The notes under the pieces: model-generated
The model's database searches: none
The model's input: the letters and a program-made list of their open reading frames with translations, nothing else
What the model was told of the DNA's origin: nothing
In this document: positions 7,410 through 13,254 of the stretch, one piece after another
Position numbering within the stretch: position 1 is the stretch's first letter
Layout of the letters: the number at the start of each line of letters is the position of its first letter
Position numbers and translations under genes: made by a program
NCBI GenBank assembly: GCA_964496595.1
Contig: CAZCAI010000119.1
Location: 1-16,267, forward strand
Reading direction: 5' to 3'
DNA length: 16,267 nt
Source of the DNA: JAAAOZ01 sp964496595
Lineage (GTDB): Bacteria > Chloroflexota > Anaerolineae > B4-G1 > SLSP01

Positions 7410-7988
7410 TTACGAATAGACGTGCGGTTTCAGCGCCGCGATGTACGGCAGCGTGCGGAAGCGGTCGGCGTAGTCGAGGCCATAGCCCACGACCCACACG
7501 TTGGGGATCTCGAAGCCCAGATAGTTGATGGGCACATCGACTTCCCGGCGGTCAGGCTTGGTCAACAGGACGGCGGTGCGGAGCGAGGCCGGTTGTCGCG
7601 CCTCGAAGAGCCGGTAGAGATAGCGGAGCGTGTAGCCGGTATCCAGAATGTCCTCGACGATGAGGATATGGCGCCCGGCGACATCGGCGCGCGTGTCCAT
7701 AATCATCCGCACAGCCCCGGTGCTCTCCGCCTTGTCGGCGTAACTGGAGAGCGCGATGAAATCGACGCGGTGGGGCACAGTCAATCGGCGTGCGAGATCG
7801 GCCAGGAAGATGAACGATCCCTTGAGGACGCCGATGAGGAGAAAATCCTCATTGTGGATGCCCTCATAATCGGCGCTGATCTCCTCGGCCATCTGGCGCA
7901 CCTTTGCCTTGATGGTTACTTCGTCTAACAGCACATAGTCAATGGAATCGGGCAGCTCCAGCTTCTTCTGCTCATTCTGCTCATTCAT
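7410..7988 (-). CDS. hpt: Hypoxanthine phosphoribosyltransferase (copy 2)
   Basis: This is the second HPRT paralog, 192 residues from the chosen start. It carries the same signatures: GVLKGSF (PPi loop), SSYAD, the PRPP motif ILIVEDILDTGYT, KPDRR and GYGLDYADRFRTLPYI. I chose the ATG at 7986-7988 (MNEQNEQKK) because GAGGAGG lies eight bases before it. A TTG-initiated extension to 8045 would run through the flanking repeat element and lacks such a site. Compared with copy 1 it has a polar Asn/Glu/Gln-rich N-terminus and Asp-Thr-Gly-Tyr in place of Asp-Ser-Gly-Asn in the PRPP loop, so the two may differ in base preference or regulation. It is bracketed on both sides by copies A and B of the inverted-repeat element. 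Confidence 0.92.
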   Translation of the reverse strand: MNEQNEQKKLELPDSIDYVLLDEVTIKAKVRQMAEEISADYEGIHNEDFLLIGVLKGSFIFLADLARRLTVPHRVDFIALSSYADKAESTGAVRMIMDTRADVAGRHILIVEDILDTGYTLRYLYRLFEARQPASLRTAVLLTKPDRREVDVPINYLGFEIPNVWVVGYGLDYADRFRTLPYIAALKPHVYS

Positions 7989-8014
7989 TTGGACGCCTCC
8001 TCTCTGGTATAGAT

Positions 8015-8114
8015 AACCTTGCGAAGGTTTCGCAACAGCTCTCAAGCGAAAACCCGATCCCTTCTATTGAGAACTATATTGTTAACGGTATCGTATCCGA
8101 ACCTTCGCAAGGGT
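8015..8114. repeat. REPIN-like inverted-repeat element, copy B
   Basis: The left arm AACCTTGCGAAGGTT (8015-8029) differs from the other copies at one base; the right arm AACCTTCGCAAGGGT (8100-8114) is exact. The spacer is 70 bp. Near its left end it can pair TTTCGC with GCGAAA, and it shares a weak block (TCAAGC then GATCCCTT) with copy A. The last base of the element is also the last base of the tdk stop codon (TAA, 8114-8116 on the minus strand), so the element abuts and slightly overlaps that gene. Confidence 0.85.
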
Positions 8115-8716
8115 TAATGCGATTTCCCTTTATCTTTGGGCCGACGTGGCGCCTCATGATGATCGCGGCACCGGGCCTCATAGACCTCGCTGGCCCCGAC
8201 CAACACGATGGGATCGTCATAGTAGGCCGGCGCCCCATCGATCAGGCGCTGCGAGCGGCTGGCCGCCGCGCCGCAGACGATGCAAATCGCCTGGAGCTTC
8301 TCCACGCGCTCGGCGACGGCTAACAGTTCGGGGATCGGGCCGAACGGCTCGCCCCGGAAATCCATGTCCAACCCCGCGCAGATGACGCGGACGCCATTGT
8401 CGGCCAGATCGTTGCACGCCTCGATGATCTCCGTGTCGAAGAACTGCACCTCGTCGATGGCGACGACATCTACATCGGGATCAACGCGCTGGCGCAACTC
8501 GTCCGCGTCCTTCACCGGGATGGCCTCCGCTTGCAGGCCGTTGTGCGACGCGATGGCGCCCCTGGCATAGCGATGATCGATGGCCGGCTTGAAGACCTGC
8601 ACGCTTTGTCGCGCGATCTGTGCGCGGCGCAGGCGGCGGATCAACTCCTCCGTCTTGCCGCTGAACATACTGCCACAAATGACCTCAATCCGGCCATTAC
8701 GGATTCGTCTGCACAT
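8114..8716 (-). CDS. tdk: Thymidine kinase (type II, TK1-like)
   Basis: Tdk phosphorylates thymidine to dTMP with ATP in the salvage pathway. The 200-residue protein has a P-loop GSMFSGKT (15-22), the Walker-B/catalytic pair Asp88-Glu89 in VVAIDEVQFF, the GLDMDFRGEPFG stretch (115-126), and a lasso zinc site of Cys145-x2-Cys148 with Cys183-x2-His186, where His replaces the fourth Cys. The basic tail ends KDKGKSH. The ATG at 8716 has AAGGAG twelve bases upstream, rather distant, and a slightly later start at the NGRIEVICG stretch is conceivable. It follows rpmE, a neighbour order also known from Bacillus-type genomes (rpmE-tdk). A strong terminator lies between them, so tdk needs readthrough or a promoter I could not identify. 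Confidence 0.95.
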   Translation of the reverse strand: MCRRIRNGRIEVICGSMFSGKTEELIRRLRRAQIARQSVQVFKPAIDHRYARGAIASHNGLQAEAIPVKDADELRQRVDPDVDVVAIDEVQFFDTEIIEACNDLADNGVRVICAGLDMDFRGEPFGPIPELLAVAERVEKLQAICIVCGAAASRSQRLIDGAPAYYDDPIVLVGASEVYEARCRDHHEAPRRPKDKGKSH

Positions 8717-8737
8717 AGCTTGATTTTACTCCTTATC

Positions 8738-8775
8738 CTGAAAAATAAAAAAGGCAGGGGAATTTCCCCTGCCTT
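8738..8775 (-). terminator. Intrinsic terminator of the rplU-rpmA-rpmE operon
   Basis: On the minus strand a perfect 10-bp GC-rich stem (AAGGCAGGGG paired with CCCCTGCCTT, 8751-8760 and 8766-8775) has a 5-nt loop. It is followed by a T-rich run (TTTTTTATTTTT) at 8740-8750. This is the best intrinsic terminator in the window and ends about 75 bp after the rpmE stop. It lies just ahead of the tdk ribosome-binding site. Confidence 0.92.
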
Positions 8776-8847
8776 GAAGATCGTTCAGAAAACAAAGCTC
8801 CCAAATATGGACGAGTTGACTTCTAGAACATCTTTGTCAAATTGGAC

Positions 8848-9357
8848 TTAAGCGGCGGCTGGTGCTTCAACTTCCTCGGTTTCCGCTTCTTCAGCTTCAT
8901 CGCTGGGAAGTTCAAAACCCTTGGCGCGAAGGCTCTTCTTTAGCTCCGCTAACCGTTTGAGGCCCAAGCCTCGAATACTGTCGATCAGCTTCTCATCGCC
9001 TTCTTTTTCAAGCAGCTCCAACACATCCGCGACCTTCTCCAGGCCCTCGTCGGCCAGGATATTTTCGAGCCGGGTATCTAACCCCAAGTCGACGATAGGC
9101 ATCGCCGGGGATGTGCGCTTTATTTTGCGCTCCTCGGCCTCCGCCATCGCTTCCTCGCGCGCCCGGAGACGTCGCATGAAGCGGTCAACCTGACCCTCGG
9201 TATCGACGATGCGCTGCTCGCCGGTGAAGAACGGGTGACATTGCGAACAAACGTCCGTGCGGATTTCCGGGACCGTCGCGCCGACCGTCCAGGTGCTGCC
9301 ACACGCACACCTGACCTTTGCTTCTGGATACCATTTGGGGTGAATTTCTTCTCTCAT
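8848..9357 (-). CDS. rpmE: Ribosomal protein bL31 with extra C-terminal RpoA-CTD-like domain
   Basis: Residues 1-66 are a canonical zinc-type bL31: MREEIHPKWY, Cys17 and Cys19 in CACG, Cys37 and Cys40 in CSQCHPFFTG, then VDTEGQVDRFMRR. The whole protein is 169 residues, more than twice the usual 65-75. A charged helix (67-84) leads to residues 86-151, which resemble the RNA polymerase alpha C-terminal domain: PIVDLGLDTRLENIL, a GLEKVADVLELLE segment, and the helix-hairpin-helix IRGLGLKRLAELKKSL. An acidic Ala/Glu tail follows. The bL31 part sits on the 50S subunit at the central protuberance. The added domain could bind nucleic acid, but this is inference. The start has GGGAGG nine bases upstream inside the rpmA end, and the rpmA stop is two bases away. 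I see no sign that this is a sequencing frameshift fusion. Confidence 0.93.
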   Translation of the reverse strand: MREEIHPKWYPEAKVRCACGSTWTVGATVPEIRTDVCSQCHPFFTGEQRIVDTEGQVDRFMRRLRAREEAMAEAEERKIKRTSPAMPIVDLGLDTRLENILADEGLEKVADVLELLEKEGDEKLIDSIRGLGLKRLAELKKSLRAKGFELPSDEAEEAETEEVEAPAAA

Positions 9358-9359
9358 CC

Positions 9360-9614
9360 TTATGCGCCTCCCGCTGAACGAACGTTCACACGCTTACGTC
9401 CATGGATAATGTCGTAGTCTACGACGCCCTCGACCAGGGAGAAAAGCGTGTAATCTTTGCCCATCCCCACGTTTTCGCCGGGCTTGATGCGCATCCCGAC
9501 CTGGCGAACCAGAATATGACCCGGATTCACGCGCTCACCCGCGTACTTCTTGACACCTCGACGCTTGGCGTGACTATCGCGCCCGTTGGTGCCGGTTGCT
9601 TTCTTGCGTGCCAT
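9360..9614 (-). CDS. rpmA: Ribosomal protein bL27
   Basis: This 84-residue 50S protein reaches toward the peptidyl-transferase centre with its N-terminus. It has the typical MARKKATGTNGRDSHAKRRG start, a G-x-R-VNPGHILVRQ core, KPGENVGMGKDYTLFSL and a short tail. There is no Firmicutes-type cleavable N-terminal extension. It is the middle gene of rplU-rpmA-rpmE, three bases after rplU, with AAGGGAG as ribosome-binding site. Confidence 0.97.
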   Translation of the reverse strand: MARKKATGTNGRDSHAKRRGVKKYAGERVNPGHILVRQVGMRIKPGENVGMGKDYTLFSLVEGVVDYDIIHGRKRVNVRSAGGA

Positions 9615-9617
9615 AAC

Positions 9618-9938
9618 CTACGCTCCCTTCTCGATATCATCAATGCGCAGGCGCATATAGGTCTGGCGATGTCCCTTGCGACGACGATAGCGTTTCTTCG
9701 GCGAGTATTTGAAGATGTGAATCTTCGGCCCCCGGAATTCGTCCACGATGGTCGCGCGGACCTTCACGTCGGGGATTGTGGGCTGTCCCACCTGAATCCC
9801 ATCGTCATCGGCCAGCAGGAAGATCTCGCCAATCTCGATCTCTGCGCCTACGGATTGTTCTGGCAGACGTTCTATCACTAGCTCGTCGCCAACAGATGCC
9901 TTGTATTGATGTGCTCCTGATTTAATGACTGCGTACAC
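9618..9938 (-). CDS. rplU: Ribosomal protein bL21
   Basis: This is a 106-residue 50S protein that binds 23S rRNA. It begins (V/M)YAVIKSGAHQYKASVGDELV and contains the conserved IHIFKYSPKKRYRRRKGHRQ (81-100 region) with the basic YRRRKGHRQ block, and it ends IDDIEKGA. I set the start at GTG 9936-9938, because GGGGAGG lies five bases upstream and the protein then begins at the normal YAVI position. A TTG further upstream (9959) would add seven residues that include the ribosome-binding site. It is first in the operon, behind a consensus promoter and a 5' hairpin. Confidence 0.97.
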   Translation of the reverse strand: MYAVIKSGAHQYKASVGDELVIERLPEQSVGAEIEIGEIFLLADDDGIQVGQPTIPDVKVRATIVDEFRGPKIHIFKYSPKKRYRRRKGHRQTYMRLRIDDIEKGA

Positions 9939-9943
9939 TTGTT

Positions 9944-9950
9944 CCTCCCC
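9944..9950 (-). promoter_or_regulatory. Ribosome-binding site that fixes the rplU GTG start
   Basis: GGGGAGG on the minus strand lies five bases before the GTG at 9938, an ideal distance. It supports GTG initiation rather than the upstream in-frame TTG. Confidence 0.8.
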
Positions 9951-9964
9951 ATTACACAATAAGG

Positions 9965-9987
9965 AGCCGGCCCTCCGGGGACCGGCT
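9965..9987 (-). promoter_or_regulatory. 5' leader hairpin of the ribosomal-protein mRNA
   Basis: On the minus strand AGCCGGTCC and GGGCCGGCT pair over 9 bp (one G-U) around the loop CCGGA. The expected transcription start from the promoter at 9996-10023 is about 9989, so the hairpin would form the very 5' end of the mRNA, roughly 27 nt before the start codon. It could be an autoregulatory r-protein leader or a 5' stabiliser. It lacks a T-run, so it is not a terminator. Confidence 0.6.
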
Positions 9988-9995
9988 GCTAAGTA

Positions 9996-10023
9996 ATTAT
10001 AGATGGGTTGAAGAATTTGTCAA
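9996..10023 (-). promoter_or_regulatory. Consensus sigma70 promoter of rplU-rpmA-rpmE
   Basis: On the minus strand a perfect TTGACA (10018-10023) and a perfect TATAAT (9996-10001) are separated by 16 bp. This is the strongest promoter in the window and fits a highly expressed ribosomal-protein operon. A second, weaker candidate (CTGGCA, 17 bp, TATAAT) lies just upstream near 10039-10068 and overlaps the 3' end of the UbiD gene. Confidence 0.85.
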
Positions 10024-10055
10024 ACATCCCCACGACGGATTATAACATCCTCTTG

Positions 10056-11525
10056 CTATAATGCCAGTTCCTCCCAGAGCGCATCGATCCGCGCCTTGAT
10101 CTCCGGCGACATCCGCGCGACCGCCGGCCAGGCGCGAGCGTGGCCCTCCTCCGGCCATTTGGCCGTCGCGTCGATGCCGATTTTCCCGCCAAAGGTGGGC
10201 CGCGCGCTGGCGTGATCCAACTGATCGACCGGCCCCTGGGTGATCACGACGTCGCGCGCCCAATCGACATTGCCCAGCGCCTGCCACGCCGCCTCGGTCG
10301 GGTTGTGGACATCGACCCACGCATCCACCACGACGATACCTTTCGCCAGGCTCAGCAGTGCCAGACCCCACAGGCCGTGCATCACCTTGCGCGCGTGGCC
10401 GGGGAAGCGCTTTTCGATGCTGACGAGCACCAGGTTATGGAAGACGCCCGGCGCGGGCATCGCCCAATCGACGATCTCCGGCAGGAAGAGCTGCGCCAGA
10501 GGCAGGAAGAGCCGCTCGGTGGCCTTGCCCATCCAGTAATCTTCCATCGGCGGGATGCCGACGACGGTGGCCGGATAGATCGGATCGCGCCGCCGCGTGA
10601 TCGCGGTGACGTGGAAGGCCGGGAAGTGCTCGACGGGCGTGTAGTAGCCGGTGTGATCCCCGAACGGCCCTTCTGGACGCTGATCGTTGGGATCGACGTA
10701 GCCCTCGATGACGACATCGGCGTTGGCCGGGACCTCCAGCGGTTGGGTGATGCACGGCGCGAACGGGACCGCGCGCCCGCGCAGCCAGCCCGCGAGCAGA
10801 TACTCGTCGATATCGGGCGGGAGCGGCGCGGATGCGCTCCAGATACAGGCGGGATCGCCGCCCAGCACCATGGCGGCGGGGATCACGTCGGCATCGGCCT
10901 GCGCGGCGCGCTCGTGCTCCGCGCCGCCCTTGTGGCGCTGCCAATGCACCAGCAGCGTGCGCGCGTCGATCTTCTGGAGGCGATACATCCCCACGTTGCG
11001 CGCGCCGGTCTGGGGATGGCGCGTCACGACTTGCGGCAGCGTGATGAACGACCCGCCATCCTCGGGCCAGCAGGTGAGGATGGGCAGAAAATCCAGCGAG
11101 GGCCGCTCGGTCTCGACGATCTCCTGCACCGGCGCCTGGCGGCGCGAGACCCGGCGCGGCTTGATCCCGGCGGCGCGCAGCGCATCCAGCAGCCCAAAGC
11201 CCCGTCGCAGCGTGGGGATGACCTTCTTGGGTGGGCGCAGATCCACCAGCGCGGCTAAATTGTGGCGCAAGGTCTCCAGCGCATCGACGTGGAGCGCCCA
11301 CGCCATCCGCTGCGCCGAGCCGAACATATTGATCAGCACCGGCACATCGTAGCCTTTCACCTGCTCGAAGAGCAGCGCCTTATTGCGCTCCGCCGGCCCC
11401 TTGCTCACCCGATCCACAATCTCGGTGATCTCCAGTTCCGCCGAGACCGGCGCACGCACGCGCACGAGTTCATCGCGCGCCTCCAATAGCTCCACAAAAT
11501 CCCGCAGTGAGCGATCCGCCGTCAT
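10056..11525 (-). CDS. UbiD-family prenyl-FMN-dependent decarboxylase
   Basis: The 489-residue enzyme has the usual UbiD length and order: an N-terminal RDFVELLEARDELVRV, the central LPILTCWPEDGGSFITLP (147-164), ARNVGMYRLQ (175-184, with the metal-binding Asn177) and the block PEGPFGDHTGYYTP (284-297). In that block Glu285 and Asp290 sit where the catalytic acids of the family lie. The C-terminal part includes MHGLWGLALLSLAKGIVVVD. Family members decarboxylate aromatic or alpha,beta-unsaturated acids with prenylated FMN made by UbiX, which is not encoded here. A menaquinone-pathway or aromatic-acid role is possible, but the substrate cannot be read. The ATG at 11525 has AAGGAGGT five bases before it, directly after the heptamer tract in the permease gene. 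The permease stop TAG lies three bases upstream, so the two are probably co-transcribed. Confidence 0.92.
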   Translation of the reverse strand: MTADRSLRDFVELLEARDELVRVRAPVSAELEITEIVDRVSKGPAERNKALLFEQVKGYDVPVLINMFGSAQRMAWALHVDALETLRHNLAALVDLRPPKKVIPTLRRGFGLLDALRAAGIKPRRVSRRQAPVQEIVETERPSLDFLPILTCWPEDGGSFITLPQVVTRHPQTGARNVGMYRLQKIDARTLLVHWQRHKGGAEHERAAQADADVIPAAMVLGGDPACIWSASAPLPPDIDEYLLAGWLRGRAVPFAPCITQPLEVPANADVVIEGYVDPNDQRPEGPFGDHTGYYTPVEHFPAFHVTAITRRRDPIYPATVVGIPPMEDYWMGKATERLFLPLAQLFLPEIVDWAMPAPGVFHNLVLVSIEKRFPGHARKVMHGLWGLALLSLAKGIVVVDAWVDVHNPTEAAWQALGNVDWARDVVITQGPVDQLDHASARPTFGGKIGIDATAKWPEEGHARAWPAVARMSPEIKARIDALWEELAL

Positions 11526-11528
11526 GCT

Positions 11529-12347
11529 CTACCTCCTTGTCTCTTGCCTCTTGCCTCTTGCCTCTTGCCCCATGCTTCCTGCGCCCTGCCAGCGACACCT
11601 TCGCCGCGCCAAGCCATCCACGGCGAAGGTCAACCCTAATCCCAACAAACTCATCGCCACGATCCCGGCGTACATCTTGGGATAATCGAAGAGCGTGCTG
11701 CCTTGCAGATAGATGTAATAGCCCAGGCCGTAGCGCGTGGCAAACAGCTCCGCCACGTAGAGCACGGCGACGGCGGTGCCAATCGACTGCCGGACGGCGG
11801 TCAGGATGGCCGGCACGCTCGCGGGCAGATAGACGAATCGAAAGAGCGCGCGCCGGCCCGCGCCCAGGCTCCGCACGCTGATCAACAGCTCCGGGCGGAT
11901 CGCGGCGGCGGCATCGCGTACCAGCACCAACACCTGGAAGAACAAAATCATCGTGATGAGGACGATCTTCGGCAGGTTGCCCACGCCCAACAAGAGCAGC
12001 ACCACCGGCGCCAAGACCACTTTGGGGATCGGATAGAGCAGGTAGATCAGGGGCGCGAAGAGGCGATTGAGGGCGCGGCTCTGCCCCAGGATCAGGCCGG
12101 CGGGGGCGGCTAAGAGAATCGCGAAGAAGATGCTCGCCGCCACGCGATAGAGGCTCACGAGGAAGTGGCGGCCCAACTCGCCGGGCACTTCACGGGCGAA
12201 GGTGGTCAGCACGACGAGCGGCGGCGGCAGCAGGGGGCGGTTAATCAGCTGGGCGATCACGGCCCACGCGCCGAACACGGCCAACACCGCGCCCACGTAG
12301 GCCAGCGTGGGGATGCGCACTTCGGAATCCGAGGTCGCGGCATCCAT
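11529..12347 (-). CDS. ABC transporter permease (SsuC/TauC/ThiX type) with repeat-derived tail
   Basis: This 272-residue inner-membrane subunit has about six hydrophobic segments, near residues 17-35, 66-88, 98-120, 124-143, 188-205 and 226-244. The EAA-like loop that docks on the ATPase is SVRSLGAGRRALFRFVYLPASVPA (158-181), shown here only as its ends SVRSLGAG and YLPASVPA. It belongs to the binding-protein-dependent importers for nitrate, sulfonate, taurine or thiamine precursors. The start overlaps the ATPase stop by one base (TAATG, 12345-12349). Residues from about 254 to the end (GAGSMGQEARG...) are encoded by a tandem heptamer tract and look appended to a normal permease that would otherwise end near residue 252. 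The substrate is unknown. Confidence 0.9.
   Translation of the reverse strand: MDAATSDSEVRIPTLAYVGAVLAVFGAWAVIAQLINRPLLPPPLVVLTTFAREVPGELGRHFLVSLYRVAASIFFAILLAAPAGLILGQSRALNRLFAPLIYLLYPIPKVVLAPVVLLLLGVGNLPKIVLITMILFFQVLVLVRDAAAAIRPELLISVRSLGAGRRALFRFVYLPASVPAILTAVRQSIGTAVAVLYVAELFATRYGLGYYIYLQGSTLFDYPKMYAGIVAMSLLGLGLTFAVDGLARRRCRWQGAGSMGQEARGKRQETRR
11534..11589. repeat. Tandem heptamer tract inside the 3' end of the permease gene
   Basis: Four perfect CTCTTGC units (11541-11568) are flanked by degenerate units that keep the 7-bp register, nearly all ending in TGC (CCCATGC, TTCCTGC, GCCCTGC; to 11589). The tract is translated as the permease C-terminal tail, and its edge supplies the bases before the UbiD ribosome-binding site. 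It resembles the heptameric short tandem repeats of cyanobacteria in design. Confidence 0.8.
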
Positions 12348-13144
12348 TACACGGCTCGCTTGCCCGCGATGGATTGGCCGACCGCCTCCCGCAAGCGAGC
12401 GCAGGTCGCGCGATAGGCGGCGGTCTCGCGGTACTCTACCTCGGCGGGATGGGGATGCTCGAGGACGGTCGCGGCGCGATGAGGCGGCCCGCTTAGTAGC
12501 AGAATCTTCTGGCCGACGAAGGCGGCCTCGTTGATGTTGTGGGTGACTAAGACCACGGTCATGCCGGCCTCGGCGCAGAGAGAGAGTGTGAGATGTTGCA
12601 GTTGCTCGCGGGTGGGCGCGTCCAGCGCGCCGAACGGCTCATCCATCAGCAGGAGATCGGGGTGCAGCGCCAGCGTGCGCGCAATTGCCACGCGCTGGCG
12701 CTGTCCGCCGGAGATCTGCGCGGGGTACTGCTTCGCCACCGGCGCGATATCTAGTCGGGTCAGCCAGTGGGCCACGCGCGCGGCGACCTCCTCGCGCGGG
12801 AGGGCGGCGTCGCGCGGCGCGTGATGGCCATCGGGGCCGTAGAAGCGCCGGACGCGCAGGCCCAGCGCCACGTTATCCTCGACGGTCGCCCACGGGAGCA
12901 GGCCGTACTCCTGCAAGATCAGGCCCGTGCGCGGGCGCGGCCGGACGAGGCGCTCGCCCGCGATTCGTATTTCGCCCGCCTGGGGATGCAGCAATCCCGC
13001 CAGGAGCAGCAACAGCGTGCTCTTTCCGCAGCCCGAAGGCCCCAGCACGGCCCACACCTCGCCCGCCGCCACGCGCCAGGAGAACGTTTCGAAGAGGGGG
13101 GCGGCGCGGTCGTAGCCGAAGGTCATGTCAAGCAGGGTGATCAT
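12347..13144 (-). CDS. ABC transporter ATP-binding protein (SsuB/TauB type)
   Basis: This 265-residue cytoplasmic ATPase powers the importer. Walker A GPSGCGKST (35-43), Q-loop Gln78 in LILQEYGLLPW, signature SGGQRQR (145-151), Walker B LLLMDE (164-169) with PFGALD, and H-loop His202 in VTHN are all present and intact. The EYGLLPW Q-loop is typical of the nitrate/sulfonate/taurine group. The ATG at 13144 is preceded by AAGGG with a 7-nt spacer, and those bases belong to the left arm of repeat element C. The stop overlaps the permease start. The binding-protein gene lies upstream across the element. Confidence 0.95.
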   Translation of the reverse strand: MITLLDMTFGYDRAAPLFETFSWRVAAGEVWAVLGPSGCGKSTLLLLLAGLLHPQAGEIRIAGERLVRPRPRTGLILQEYGLLPWATVEDNVALGLRVRRFYGPDGHHAPRDAALPREEVAARVAHWLTRLDIAPVAKQYPAQISGGQRQRVAIARTLALHPDLLLMDEPFGALDAPTREQLQHLTLSLCAEAGMTVVLVTHNINEAAFVGQKILLLSGPPHRAATVLEHPHPAEVEYRETAAYRATCARLREAVGQSIAGKRAV

Positions 13145-13150
13145 GAGGGA

Positions 13151-13249
13151 ACCCTTGCGAAGGTTACGCGATGTTGCATCAATGAGGGTACATTTGCTCC
13201 GACAAAGTTTTTCCGGCAGTGGGAGTCCATCTCAAACCTTCGCAAGGGT
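13151..13249. repeat. REPIN-like inverted-repeat element, copy C
   Basis: Exact arms ACCCTTGCGAAGGTT (13151-13165) and AACCTTCGCAAGGGT (13235-13249) flank a 69-bp spacer with no obvious similarity to the other copies. A small hairpin GATG-TTG-CATC occurs near the left end of the spacer. The element fills nearly the whole 110-bp gap between the binding-protein stop (13255) and the ATPase start (13144). Confidence 0.87.
13152..13156 (-). promoter_or_regulatory. Ribosome-binding site of the ABC ATPase, formed by the arm of element C
   Basis: On the minus strand AAGGG, the terminal bases of the element C arm, is followed by seven bases and the ATG at 13142-13144. No other purine-rich site occurs in the 20 bases before the start. 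It would also lie in the 3' half of a CCTT-CGC-AAGG hairpin, so its accessibility could depend on RNA folding. Confidence 0.5.
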
Positions 13250-13254
13250 GACGC

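Noticed and set aside
7296..8114. Possible CRISPR-like repeat-spacer unit
   Set aside because: The repeats are inverted rather than direct, occur as isolated pairs far apart, the spacers are 67-70 bp, and no cas genes are present.
10140..11258. A 372-codon plus-strand frame
   Set aside because: It lies antisense inside the UbiD-family gene. Composition is Arg/Asp/His-rich and no domain is visible, while the minus-strand product is clear.
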